Source: Oscheius sp. JU75 (taxonomy: Eukaryota; Nematoda; Chromadorea; Rhabditida; Rhabditidae). From it: DNA of 64,000 bases. The stretch's first letter is position 1, and each line of letters begins with the position of its first letter. This document shows, piece after piece, positions 1 to 12,100 of the stretch. Made by a program: the position numbers and the translations under genes. The stretch covers positions 5,208,001 through 5,272,000 of the forward strand of contig JASJZC010000005.1 in the NCBI GenBank assembly GCA_037178855.1, given 5' to 3'. The notes beneath the pieces are model-generated. The model was not told the DNA's origin and did not search any database. It saw only the letters and a program-made list of their open reading frames with translations.

Positions 1-1964
1 CTCTGTGGCTTCTGGTTTTCCATAACGGATATTCTCCTCGACGGTCGTATGGAATAGTACAGGCTCCTGAGAAATTAGACCGATGACACGTCCTCTTAGC
101 CATTCGAGATTCAAGTCACGAAGATCTTTTCCGTCGAGTAGAACTCTTCCCGATGTCGGGTCGTAGAATCTTTCCACCAAGGCCGTGATCGTACTCTTTC
201 CTGAAAGTATTCTTTGTAAGACGGAAAATGACAAGTAACCTCCTCCACTTGGTCCGCAAAGAGCCACAATCTGTCCAGCCGGAATGTCCAAATCCAGCCC
301 TTCCAGCACTTGATGATTATTTCTTGTCGGATAACTAAATCCGACATTCTCAAAAGTTACTTGTCCCCAGAGAGTGTGATAGGGAATACAAACTCCATCG
401 TCCATTCTCATTGTCGGTGTGATGTTGATAAACTAAAAAATGTTGCGATGAAGCCGAAAATGAGGAGACCTGGAAAACTCTTGCTCCAGCTGTCCATCCT
501 TTTAGTGCATGGCCGAAGATGACGGAGAGTTGGCTGAGCGATTTTTGAATGGTTTGGGCAGTTACGAGAAACGACATCAAATCTCCTGGAGTCATCTGAC
601 CGCTGTGTATCAGACCTGAGCCAGCGTAAAGAACCGACAAGACGATTCCGTTTAGGAAAAGGTTTGTTCCCGCTGAAAAGTGGTTTTGATGAGAGAATGA
701 AATGAAACTACCCTGGAAAATGCCGATTCCAAAGCCTAGAAGTTCATTCATGAAACACGCTTTCCTAACTTCGGATGCAAAGAGCTCCGTTTCTTTCTTT
801 TCCATTGCGAAAGCTTTGACAGTTCGGATATTTCCAAAAGCTTCGTCTGCTACACCGGCTGCAACAGCGGACTGTGCCTGACTTCTTCATCCAGACATTA
901 TAAGGTATAATAAATAGAAACTACTTTCGACTAAGACTCCTCAGCAAGGCGCCACAAAGAGTTCCGACAGCTATGACGAGAGGAAGGGCAGCGAGAGTGA
1001 TCATTGTCATTTGTGGAGAAAGTCGGACCAGAGTTGCTATACACCCAGCTGTCTGCGCGAAAGTTTTCAGTCCTTGAGAGATAGTCATTTTGAAGCAACT
1101 TTTGAATTCTTGGACATCCGAGTTTAGTCGAGAGGATAACTCGCCAGACTTCTGAATACCTGTTAAAGATCGATTAAAACAGTTCGAACTAACCTCGTGG
1201 TCGTGAAACGACATATCCAAATGAAGAAGACGATCAAACAGTCGGATTCTTAAGTCGGTGGCCATTCGTTCCCCGAGAACTGTGATGAAAGATATATACA
1301 TGAACGTCAGAAACGCCTGGGCGGTGTAGCAGCTCACAAGCTTCAGAGCATCTTTGTTGATTATCGACAAATCGGTGCTCTTTCCTTGCGCCTGGTCTCG
1401 TATCAATTGCACTATTGTGTCGATGAGGGCTCCGAGATGAATTGGTAGCTGGATATTCACGGCTGCTGTCAAAATGGCACACTAAATACGGTAAAAAGAT
1501 GTCAATGTCTGGAAAAAAAACAGACCACAACTGCTGCTAGAAAGTATCCGATGTAGGGCTTCAGCAGCTGCCACAGATCGCTCCAGCTGAGGCTTGGTTC
1601 TGGTTCCGAGAATTTGTCTTCGCGTAATTTTTCGGCTCTTTTACTGATAGTGGCTTGTTTACATGTGGCTGTTCTAGAATGAAACTAAACGTTTAAAGGA
1701 AATAGCATACCTCAACAGTGGTGCACAAGTGAGACTGACTCCAAATAACTTGGTTGCTTTTAGTACTTTATGGTGAGTTACCGGCTTACTACACCATTGT
1801 CTTGTGCTTCTTGGAAGGACTTGTCTGTATGTATTTGTATAGAATGAATTACAGAAGAGAACCCACTTTAGCGAGTTCCAATATGTTGATGAAAGATTCT
1901 TGAAGGAAAAGCCTGGCGATCGGCTCAAAGCCGTGCCTATAGCACATATTTTTGAAAGACTCAT
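1..1964 (-). CDS. ABCB8: ABCB8-like mitochondrial ABC half-transporter (3' end outside window)
   Basis: ATP-binding cassette half-transporter of the mitochondrial inner membrane, most like human ABCB8 (MITOSUR). Reading down the minus strand from the ATG at 1962-1964 there is an Arg/Ser-rich N-terminus suited to a mitochondrial presequence. Membrane-domain exons follow at about 1640-920 and 805-470; they contain SSRLNSDVQEFKSCFKM and GDLMSFLVTAQTIQKSLSQL, both close to ABCB8. The nucleotide-binding domain starts near 350 with VTFENVGFSYPTR. Its Walker A (GPSGGGKST) is split by a 39-nt intron, and the Q-loop reads LISQEPVLF. Introns are 34-50 nt. The ABC signature, Walker B and stop codon lie before position 1. 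It is divergent from the ADP/ATP carrier, 318 bp away. Family assignment is strong; the exact first exon is inferred. Confidence 0.88.
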
Positions 1965-2282
1965 GGGTCTGTATTGTCTGAAACATAACTATGTTACACA
2001 TGGGGAATCAAAAAAGTGTTTATGAGGCAAACAACAAGAAATTTACAGGAGAAAATCTTGAGCCAGCACTTTTGATCGGTTTCAGTGTTTTGAAAAAATC
2101 GTTTGTATGCGGCAGAAATAATTCTACGCAATTGCGGATCGCAATTTTCTATCTGGATTACGGTATTTTCAGGAATTGCATGGATTTAAGGGGGAAATCG
2201 CAAGTTCTTGTGATGTTTTCACCCGTATTTTTCTGTTCGCTTTCCCGTCAATATACACTAACCAATGTTTTTCAGTACTAGT
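1965..2282. promoter_or_regulatory. Divergent intergenic region between two mitochondrial genes
   Basis: These 318 bp separate the start codons of the ABCB8-like gene (minus) and the ADP/ATP carrier (plus), so they must hold both promoters and 5' UTRs. A TTTTTCAG acceptor-like site lies just before the carrier ATG, at about 2266-2275, and could be a trans-splice acceptor or the end of a 5' UTR intron. No specific transcription-factor site was recognised. Confidence 0.4.
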
Positions 2283-3391
2283 AATGACTAGGAAGCGTGA
2301 CAAATTCGTCCGCGATTTAGCAGTAGGAGGTACAGCAGCCGCAGTCTCTAAAACAGCAGTAGCCCCGATAGAACGTGTGAAGCTTCTTCTACAGGTTTGT
2401 CGTCATTTTCCTTCCACGATACTTATTTCAGGTTCAATACTCACATAGAGATATTGCCGCCGATAAACGGTATACGGGCATTATCGACGCATTTCGACGA
2501 GTTCCACAAGAGCAGGGCTTTCTTTCCCTTTGGAGAGGTAATCTCACCAATGTAGCACGGTATTTTCCCACTCAGGTGAGCCTTGTTTCGTTGTCTATGT
2601 TCCATTTTCAGTTTAGGCTCTCAATTTTGCTTTCAATGATCTCTACAAAACGTTAATGCTCAGGCATTTGAATCGTGAACAGCATTTTTGGCAATACACG
2701 GCTCGTTCTCTTGCCGCCGGCGGCTTGGCAGGCTCCACAACTCTCTGCTTCGTCTATCCGCTCGATTTTATTCGAACAAGACTGTCGGTCGACATCGGAA
2801 GCAATCCCGCAAACCGAACATACAAGGTATGTCTTTTTCCAGTTGTTAGGGAACATATTCCGTTTTAGGGCTTTACGCATTGCCTGATGCAAACAGCGAA
2901 GAGCGAAGGTGTTCTCGGTCTCTACCGCGGATTTTTCATCTCGATCCAGACGTACTTCATCTACAGAGCAGTATATTTCGGCATGTACGACACTATTCGA
3001 CATTTTGTGGAAAAGGACAAGAAGAAGCTGCATTTTTTCGGATCGTTTTTTATCGCCCAGGTAGTTTTCACTATAATTTCATAGAACTATATGTTTAGAC
3101 AGTTTCCGCTTGTTCTGCCTACATAACTTATCCCTGGGATACGGTCAGAAGAAGAATGATGATCAAAGGCACCTTGACGACGGGACACGCCTTCACTGTA
3201 GCGCGTAAAATCATTCATCAGGAAGGTGTCCGCGGCCTATTCAAGGGAGCGTTAGCCAATGTATTCAGGTATGTTTTCTATACTTACGTTTTACCTCTTT
3301 TTTGTGTTGTCTTCATCCAAAAATACTTTTTAGAAGCGGCGGAGGAGCTCTCGTGATGGCCATATACGAAGAAATTCAGAAGCATTTGTGA
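2283..3391 (+). CDS. ANT: Mitochondrial ADP/ATP carrier (SLC25 family)
   Basis: Exchanges ADP and ATP across the mitochondrial inner membrane. The ATG at 2283 opens [16 protein letters not shown], followed by six exons with introns of about 40-65 nt. The three SLC25 repeats are visible: the first repeat motif region ([15 protein letters not shown]), the second ([14 protein letters not shown]) and the third ([15 protein letters not shown]). The ANT-specific hexapeptide RRRMMM reads RRRMMI here, at about 3149-3166. RYFPTQALNFAF, also diagnostic of ANT, is joined across the intron that ends near 2614. The protein ends in [11 protein letters not shown] and TGA at 3389-3391; length is about 300 residues, normal for the family. 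Confidence 0.93.
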
Positions 3392-3713
3392 CACTGACAT
3401 ACAACTAGGTTTTCCATCATTTTATAGATTTCATACTAGATATAGTTTTATTGTCATTTGATGACCTCTTTACTCGGTGCTCAAACTGTTTTCTTGTTTT
3501 GTTGCTCGTCTAGAAGTAGACATTTGGTTGATATTGTGCCTCGACGCAGAAGTGGTCTCAAACCTTTCTCCTAGTCATAAAGAATAAAGAACAATAAACC
3601 TCGTATATTATTCTCTGTGTACTGCTGGAAAAGGAATGTCCAAGTTCAGATACTTTCAAAGAAACACAGTAGGCTATCCATTTGAATGTTTTCAGATCCG
3701 TCTTCATGTGGCT
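3392..3713. other. Intergenic, carrier 3' flank and EDEM 5' flank
   Basis: 322 bp with no convincing coding potential. It holds AT-rich 3' flank after the ADP/ATP carrier and the presumed promoter of the EDEM1-like gene. An AATAAAG-type sequence at about 3582 could serve polyadenylation. Nothing else was recognised. Confidence 0.4.
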
Positions 3714-6012
3714 ATGGTAAGTTGGAATCCTTGAAACATTTACGATCAAAGCTGAAGCCAAGTTCCAAAAACTTGATTTTCAGCTCATACTTGTATGTTT
3801 TCTCCACTTGACTATCGCTACCCGTAAATTCGTACCAGAAAACCCGTTCCTACTCTCTCCAGTAGAAAGAAAATATGCCACGTTTACCAAAGTAGGTCTA
3901 TAATGGAGGGTAGTAAAAAGTAAGAACAGATGGAACTGGAGGAGGCGAAAAAAGAGGCCAAAGAGATGTTCTACTTTGGATACGAGAATTACCTGTCCCA
4001 TGCCTTTCCGGCAGACGAACTGGACCCAATCCATTGCACAGGACGCGGACATGACCACGCTCATCCGTATTTTGGGACACTTTGCTCGAAAAAACTGATG
4101 ATTCAGCGAGAACATAAATATAAACGATGTACTGGGGGATTACTCGTTAACTCTTATCGACTCGCTCGACACACTCGCCGTTTTCGGTACAACTTGATAA
4201 TTGTTAACAGAAAAGGCATTGTAGGCGATGTGGCAGAGTTCAAAAGAGCAGTCAAGTTGGTTATAAAGACCGTCTCTTTCGAGAAGAACACAACAGTGCA
4301 AGTCTTTGAAGCCACCATTCGGTATGTTTTGCTAGTTATCAAACTAAAACATGTGTCCAGAGTCATAGGCTCTCTCCTTTCCGCTCATTTGATTGCAACC
4401 GACGAGAATCGTATTCTTGGCAACTTCTACATGGAGGAGTATGAGGGAGAGCTGCTTTCCATGGCCAGTGATCTCGCAGCAAGACTTATTTCTGCTTTTG
4501 AAGGAACAGCCACTGGTAAGAAATGAGCTTGTTTCAAACATTGCCTCAACAGGAATCCCTTTTACAAGAGTCAATCTACAGAAAGGCGTGAGTCCCTCGG
4601 AAACCAACGAAACCTGTACAGCCGGGTAGTTACACCGCTGGAAATAGATCAAGTTGATGGTTCAGATCGGGATCTCTTCTCCTTGAATGGGGGCTCTTGT
4701 CCAGGTTATTGGGAGACGAGACGTACGAGTTAGCAGCTCGGAGAGTCAATAGTCTTCTGTGGAAGAGAAGAGACTCGAAGACTGGTCTTCTAGGTGAGTC
4801 GACTGGATTCTGTTCTCACGTTCTATCAGGTAACCTGATCAACATCCAAACAGGACAATGGGTAGCCACAATGAGTGGTCTCGGTGCCGGTATGGACTCC
4901 TTCTTTGAATACCTCCTGAAAAGTAAGAACTCTCTTCTGATATAACTTATCACCAGGTTACATAATGTTCGGCGAAGAGTCAGACTTGACCATGTTCAAC
5001 ACGGCCTATGAATCCATTCTATACTCAATGCGGCGCGGACGGTTTGTTGACTCTCTCGCACCTGTCAAAGTGTCTCTTTTAGTTATCGATGTACTCAAGG
5101 CAGAGGAGAGTCGCCTCTTTATGTCAATGTCGATTCAAGAGATGGAACCACGGCCAATACTTGGGTCGATGCTCTCCAGGTAGGTAGATGGTCGCGAGTA
5201 AAACATGGATGCATAGGCTAGTTTCGCGGGTCTTTTGGTACTGGCAGGGGATGTCGAGGAAGCGGTGTGCGCTCATAGCCTTCACTACGCCATTTGGAGG
5301 AAATATGGTGTACTTCCGGAGAGATTCAACTGGCATCTTAAGTGAGTTCATCCCATTTCCTTCTCAATCTGAACAGAAGACCAGATGTCAGTTTCTACCC
5401 CCTTCGTCCCGAGTTTGCGGAATCGACCTACCTCCTCTACCAAGCCACCAAGAATCCCTTCTATCTCAATGTCGGTCGAGAAATAATGGACTCGCTGAAT
5501 AGCATGACGAGAGTACAGTGTGGTTTCGCTACTGTCCATGATGTGAACGACGGAAGTCTAGAAGACAGGATGGAGTCTTTTTTCCTAGCAGAGACTATGA
5601 AGTATCTCTACTTGGTTAGTCTTTTTTTGAATGGAAGAAATAGAGATTCCAGTTGTTCGATGTGGATAACCCAGTAAATATACGACAAGAGAGAATCATC
5701 TTCTCGACCGAGGGACACATCTTCCCTGTCAGTCACAAGTTCAGAAAGCCGAGAGACAAGGTCTTTTCTGTGTCTTCTCCAAGGAGGGCGAATGCTGGAA
5801 AACATCGTATTGCTGGAGAGGAGCCAGTTATTCCAACAGAAGTGAAAGGAGACGACTCTGCTGTGACCTCTTCCTCCTATCTCCGACATTCTGATCGGAA
5901 TACAAGTTGTGAGACAGCTCGAAGTTTCCGTTCATTCGCCCCGCCACTGGAGGAGGAGTACATGGTGCAACTCTTCGAACTCGTTGGTCTTTCTTCCGAT
6001 TGGTGGAGCTAG
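3714..6012 (+). CDS. EDEM1: EDEM1-like ER degradation-enhancing alpha-mannosidase-family protein
   Basis: Glycosyl hydrolase family 47 protein that acts in the ER lumen, handing misfolded N-glycoproteins to ERAD. The proposed first exon is the ATG alone (3714-3716). After a 67-nt intron the second exon gives the signal peptide [15 protein letters not shown]. Family blocks follow: [104 protein letters not shown] and FSTEGHIFP. The last blocks match EDEM1 better than EDEM2/3. The C-terminus is a Ser/Arg-rich tail ending SSDWWS, with stop 6010-6012. More than ten tiny introns interrupt it; one at 4187-4215 is only 29 nt. The alternative is a start at the ATG at 3930, which would lose the signal peptide. 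Confidence 0.88.
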
Positions 6013-7276
6013 TCAACCACTTCAATCTTCTTACTTCGTCGGGTCAATTTCCTGCCTTCGAGTGATCGCTGTGATAGCTTGAGTCTCTCCCCGTCAGCTG
6101 GCAGCAGCTGGTTTTCTCGTCTGTGATATGTCACTGGTTCTCGATTTTCAAAAAGTTCACTTGCAAACTTAGTCAGACGGATAGCTTTTCTCTTCATACC
6201 CTTTCATATGAACTGTATAAATTTTATGGGTCTAGATTTTTTTTTCTTACAAAAACAGGTTTAGATCTGAAAGTATACCTCATCAAACAATTGTTGACTC
6301 TCCCTCTTTCTCACAATCAGAAACGTACCTAATAGTCTCATTACTTACTTGTTTACACTGTCGCCTTGAGCAAGTATCGATTACAAAGACGAGAAACCCG
6401 GAAGGAATCCAGATTCCAAGTGCATTATATAGATGGGCGACCCGGCTCCTTTAGTCTTTGTACTTCTTCGGGTCTATTTCCAACTCGTCGTACTCGCTTT
6501 TGTCTTTGTTCACAGGGAAATGATTTTATGGAGCAGTTATGCAGACGAAAATCTCTTCCCGCACATAGATGGCACATTAATCTTTCGTTTGAAGAGTGCC
6601 TCATAGTCATGTCTGCTCTTATCTCTGACGATTGAGTTTGTCCTATACACCGGACTAGGTCACTTTCCCCTTCTTCGCGGGTTTCCCTCTCTCTCGACCG
6701 TCAATCAGAAATCCTATTTGAAAACAATCGGTCGGGTGAGAATAATCGTTCTCTTGTGTCTCGTAGAGCATGTAATATTGTTTGCACAGCTCCAATTCCG
6801 CGCCCTTTTTCTGTACTGACATCGCTCCGTTAAAGTGCCTTTGGACCTCCCGATAACCACATTAGTTGCCGTGGAGTTTCTATTAGTTTGCAGCTGTTTC
6901 CGTCCGCGATAATCATTTACGGGAACCACTAGTCGAGGCCAGTCTGATAGTCTCTGACCCGCTTTTCACACTTCCGATGCGAAGTAGCACTTTTTGACTT
7001 CAAGTAACTTTTTATAACAAAAAAAAACTAACAATCTAGTTGTGTTTCTCTGTAGAAACGGTTTTGGAACTATTCGAAATTGTTTTTCCAGATTTGAGCG
7101 AACTATAGCTTTCACGTCTCGTCCAAACCTGTTGTTCCCAACTTGTATGTTTCTCTATCTGTCCCGAGTGCCAATTCTCGCGTCACTTCAATGTGTCCTT
7201 TTGCGCGCTCTCTCTCTCTCCCATTTTTCTCTTGATCAATACGAACTACAATCTTCCAGGTCTCCGTGCCTCCGGG
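6013..7276. other. Long intergenic region between EDEM1-like and MCU genes
   Basis: 1.26 kb without a reading frame I can support. It contains scattered poly-T and poly-A runs (for example near 6237 and 7020) but no recognisable repeat, tRNA or transposon. The part next to 7277 must contain the MCU promoter. Confidence 0.4.
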
Positions 7277-8716
7277 ATGGGCCGTTTGGCCGTCCTTCCT
7301 CGTCTTCTAACCTTTCCTCAATCGGCTGCTTCCATTCGAGTGAGTACATTTAAGTCATTTTTGGAGAAGCTGTCTCGTCCACGATCCATCAAACTGGTTG
7401 TCCTGTCGATGGAGAATGTCTCTTTTTGGGAAGATACTTTTTTCATTCTGCTTTAAGTCGAGAGAACTGTCTGCAGTTACTCTGAGCATAATAAGACGAG
7501 AAGTAGTTTGGCGTCTGGTTAACCAAAACAGTCAATGTTTTCAGTGTCTCTGCCAGCCGAGTAGTTCTGTGGATACCTCGATCTCCCTCCAATACAAACT
7601 GGGTCTGCCTCTGCTCACCGTCCCTCTTCCGTCCCGTCAGGAACCCTGTCAATTCGCTCTTCGACCATTGAGTGACACTGTCCAAACTCTCTGCGATTGT
7701 CTGCAGAAGGAGGACAAAGGACTGGACTATGTAGCTGTCTACAATACAGGTATTTCTTTTGATCACATCAACCTATCGCTTCAGATGGAGTACGTGTATC
7801 CGTCTCGACGAGCATCGAACATCTTCTTCACTTCGGAACATTTCGTCTGCGACTGAACGACAAGTACTTCGATGTCCAAGTCCCTTTACATAGCAAAGAT
7901 CTCGCTATTACTAGTGACAGGCTGCGAGAGATTGACGACCTAAAGGCAACCGTCGCTTCTCTTCACACAGTACTATGCGTTGACGACTACAAGCTGAATC
8001 GAGAGAAACAACTGATCTTGAGGCTGGAACACGCTGAGGACGAACTGCGACCACTTCAGGAGGTAGGCTAAAAATTCAAAAAAAGGAAGAAAAGTTCTTT
8101 TTAGCACAAACTTCAAATCGAACGTGAGTGCGAGGCGTCTTCCAATCGGGTAATGTGGGGCGGTTTCGCAGCTATGGGTATCCAGACGGGTATATTCGGT
8201 TAGTTCATTCATTTATCTCTTTCTCATCATCTAATTTCAGCTCAGTTGACGTTCGTCGAGTACAGGTGCGTGCATTGGTTGTTTGAAACTCGGACATAGC
8301 ACCGTGCAGATATCTATCGGTGCTGAGTTCGAGTTTCAAATAATTATCAAATATTCTTCAATAATCTTCCGTTTAAGCTGGGACATAATGGAACCTCTAA
8401 CTTACTTTGCCACCTATGCGGTCAGTCATTTATCACAACTTTACATAACAAACTTCAGACTGTTATTTCTACGCTTGGCTACTATCTGTACACGAAGCAG
8501 CCGTTCGACTACCCGGCCTGCAAGGAGCGTCTTTTTACCAGGGCCTTCTACAAACGTGCTCAGAAGCAGAACTTCGACATCGAGCGATACAACGAGCTGG
8601 TCACAGACGTGGAAACCCTGAGAGATCAACTCGGACGTCTGCGTGATCCTCTTTTCACCCATCTACCAGTCTCTCATCTCTCAAGACTCGAAAACGAACT
8701 CAACAAGAAGAACTAG
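7277..8716 (+). CDS. MCU: Mitochondrial calcium uniporter pore subunit
   Basis: Pore-forming subunit of the mitochondrial Ca2+ uniporter, inner membrane. Exon 1 (7277-7339) encodes MGRLAVLPRLLTFPQSAAS, a basic, hydrophobic mitochondrial presequence; a roughly 205-nt intron follows. Exons 2-3 give the N-terminal domain (PLPSRQEPCQFALRPLSDTV, then a coiled coil with LHTVLCVDDYKLNREKQL). TM1 follows: RVMWGGFAAMGIQTGIF. The selectivity filter is S-W-D-I-M-E-P at about 8379-8398, joined across an intron. TM2 is LTYFATYA...TVISTLGYYLY, and a C-terminal coiled coil ends in KKN with stop 8714-8716. Both acidic pore residues (D, E) are kept. Length is about 330 residues, typical. Confidence 0.94.
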
Positions 8717-9148
8717 GAACAATTGGAGCAAATGGACCCCCTTTGAAGCATTTCTCTCCCTGTGCGTACAATCAAACGGTGCTTGTAGTCTTTATGTAAT
8801 TTTTTTGGTCAAGAAACAATGAATAATGTCATACAGTTCTGTACTGTACTTTGTCGGGGTATCTACTTTAAATTGTTCTCGCGTCTCTGTCTGTGTGTCA
8901 GAAGCCATTATTACAGTTAGTGTGCACTACTTTGTGTACACACTAATTGTTTGCAAGCCGAGTCAGTTTGGGAATAGCTTAGTTGGGAGAATGTTGCTCC
9001 TGTAAGGGTACCTCGACTGGAGGGAAACTTGCGGGTGAGTTGAAGTGAGAAACATGGGGAAACTTTTTACTTAGATACAAGGAAACTTTTTAACTGTTCT
9101 ACCCAGCAATGGAAGAGAAAAAAAGCGAGTTGAACTTTACAGACTTCG
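8717..9148. other. Convergent 3' flanks of MCU and NRPS, with a hairpin
   Basis: 432 bp between two genes that end towards each other. It contains a perfect 8-bp inverted repeat TTAGTGTG...CACACTAA (8917-8924 with 8939-8946, 14-nt loop). No coding frame was recognised. Confidence 0.4.
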
Positions 9149-12100
9149 TTAATAAAAAGAACGAATTCTCTTGGCGATTTCGTCGACTGCTGGATGAAGG
9201 AGGAGTGCAGAGTGAGATGAGTTTATAGGGAGGATGGTCAACTGAGTACAGAAGCTAAAAACATTAACAATAATTGGTTGGTCAGAAAAATTGACCAACC
9301 GTTTCCAGCCGAGATCTGTTCCATCTACCGAAAGGAGAGTGATCGGAAAGTCGAATATCTGCCATTGATGCCTATTCAGCATGTTCAGAAGATCCCACGA
9401 ATTGGCCAAAACAGCCGAGTTCACAAAGGAGATATCGCTCAGGAGTTGCTGTAAATATTGATGTTGGCGTGAAATAATGGATCAAAGAACCTTTCTATGA
9501 TTCTCGAATGAGTATTTGGACAGATTTGGTGTTGCTAGAGTATCGACTACGAGCACAGCTTTCGGCATTCTCAAAAGATTCCGAGCAATTTCTGCCGCAA
9601 GTGTGCCACCAATTGATACACCGCAAAGTATCACATCTCCGCATAAATATTCTGAAGGACCCATTATGTTCTTCATATGAACACTTACCTTCAAGTTGTT
9701 GAGAATACGCCACTGCCAATGAATCAATTGATTCAAAGAATGGAAGACGGTCTGTATTGAATCCGAAGGTGTTCGGGTGCTCAACAGCCACAATTCGTGT
9801 TTGTTCTTCTTCGAGAAGAGGAACAAGGTGGAGATAGGCAGCAGCTCCTCCGTACAACGGATGTAGTAGAATGACCGTTCTTTTGGGAGTATTGCACTCG
9901 AACAGGACAGACACGGCTCTGAAAACTGTAGATATTCAGTATACGAAAATAACTACCTTGGCTGGTCCAACTGCATCATTTGTCCGAGTTCGAGATTGTT
10001 CATCAGCTGCTGGACAGAAACATCCATTCCAAGCTTTAAAAGTTCTTGTCGTAGTTTGAGAACGTGGAGAGATGTTCCTCCAGAAAGAAGAAAATGACTC
10101 TTGTCATCAAAGTTACCATCTCCAAGAACCCTTCTCCATGCTTGAGAGACTCGGGTGCTCTTATACTCTTCGGGTAGCACAGTCTCAAGTGGCTTTGTTA
10201 GAAGAGTCTCAACCGAGAAGTTTTGTTTCAACTTCTTCGAAATGTGAATCGCGACAAGAGTTGTTCCACCCACTTCCAGAAGACTCTTCTTTGGATCAAC
10301 ACTTGTTTCAAGAAATTCTTCTACTACAGCGACTAGTCTGGGAGACTTTTCCAGTCGGCGGAAATCGACTTTGGAGTTCTCTGTCAGCGGAAGTTCCTCC
10401 AGTATTCTAACCTCGTTCGGTCTCATGTGAAGCGGCAGAACTTTTTCACAATGCTTTCGGACGGCTGCCTCGTCTAGTTCTGTCACACAATAAACGGTTA
10501 GAGTCCGGTCCTTCCAACGAGCCTTGCATTGAGAGACGCCTGATAGCTCGATTATCCTCTCCTCTATCTCTCCCAGTTCCACTCGATGTCCGCGAATCTT
10601 CACCTGACTGTCTTCTCTGCCAATGAATAGAACATTCTTCTCTTCGTTCGCTTCGATGATATCTCCTGTCGCGTACCATATTCCAGTTTTCTTCTTGACA
10701 AAAGAATCAGTTCTGTTCAGATATCCTCTCATTATTCCATGTCCGGACACAAATAGACGTTCTCCTTCAATCCACACGCTTGTATTTTGAATCGGTTTTC
10801 CCAGATTCGCCGAGTGATCTCCCTTCTTCATATGCCGGGTCAATGCGTAGCAAGTTGTCTCGGTGGGACCGTAATTTTGAACAATGTTGAGGCCAATTCC
10901 GATGGCACGGGAGAACAAATCTGGAGAGAGTTTCTCTGCTCCAGTTACCCAGTATTTCAAGTACTTCAAAGACTCGAACGTGTCTTGTTTGAACTGGTTA
11001 ACCAACGCTGGAAACAGGAGACAATGAGTGAGCTTGTGAGTCCTGATTTGTCTTACAAAACGTCTTGGAGTGAACGGACTGCAGTCTAAAAACAGTTCCG
11101 CCGAAGCAGCGATGGCTGAAAACAGTTCCAAGACGCTGTTATCGAATGAGAAGTTTGTGAACTGATTGAGGACGTCTCGAGAAGTCAGTCGAAGATCCTG
11201 AACCGAAGACATGGCCATGTTCATGACTCCCTTATGTTGGACAGCCACTGCTTTTGGAGCGCCGGTCGTTCCAGAAGTACTGATCACGTAGGCTAGATCA
11301 CTGCCATTATTCAAAACAAAGTCTGTGCTGCGGGAGTTTGCATGAATGTCAAGTTTTGGAAGATCTAGATGTACATTAGCTCCAATGTAACATACAGATT
11401 TGGTTCGTCCCAGAACTTCTCGGATTCTTTGAATTGGCTCACTCAACCGGATAGGCAAATAAGCAGCTCCGCAACATTGGACAGTCAGACAGTCAACCCA
11501 AGTCTCTAGAGACTTCTCTCCAATTACTGGAAGTATATCATCAGCACGAATTGGTCGTCCAGTCAGTTGTAAATATGCTTGTTTCAAGTAATATGCACCT
11601 TTCTTCACGGATGACACTACTTTAGAGTAGAGGACAGTTGAGTGGTCGGAAAATACGAACATCGGGTGGTTCGAGGTGGTAAGGTGATTCAGTACTCGGG
11701 AAAAACTGTAATGGGGAACATCTGATGTCCTTCCTTCAATTACGATCTGCTCATTCTTTGGTCTCGCCGGTGTTGGTTCTTCTTTGGGGTCGAGCTCAGA
11801 TCGTTCTCCGTCAAACTTATGAGCTATATCTTGTAGACTTGAGGCTGCATAGATTATTTCCATTTCTATTTCTGTTCCCAAAGCATCTTCTAATTCTTCT
11901 GCCAGCTCGACAGCTTGCAGAGAATTTCCTCCGAGAGTGAAGAAGTTGTCCTCGGGTTTTACTTCTTTCCTCAACAGCTTGCCGACAATGTCCAAAACAG
12001 TTTCAAGACTGCTCTGCTGTAGAATGACACCTATCAAGGAATCCTTGAGATAATCGAACAACTTGTTATAGATTTGTTCCGAGATGAAATTTGCTTGTCC

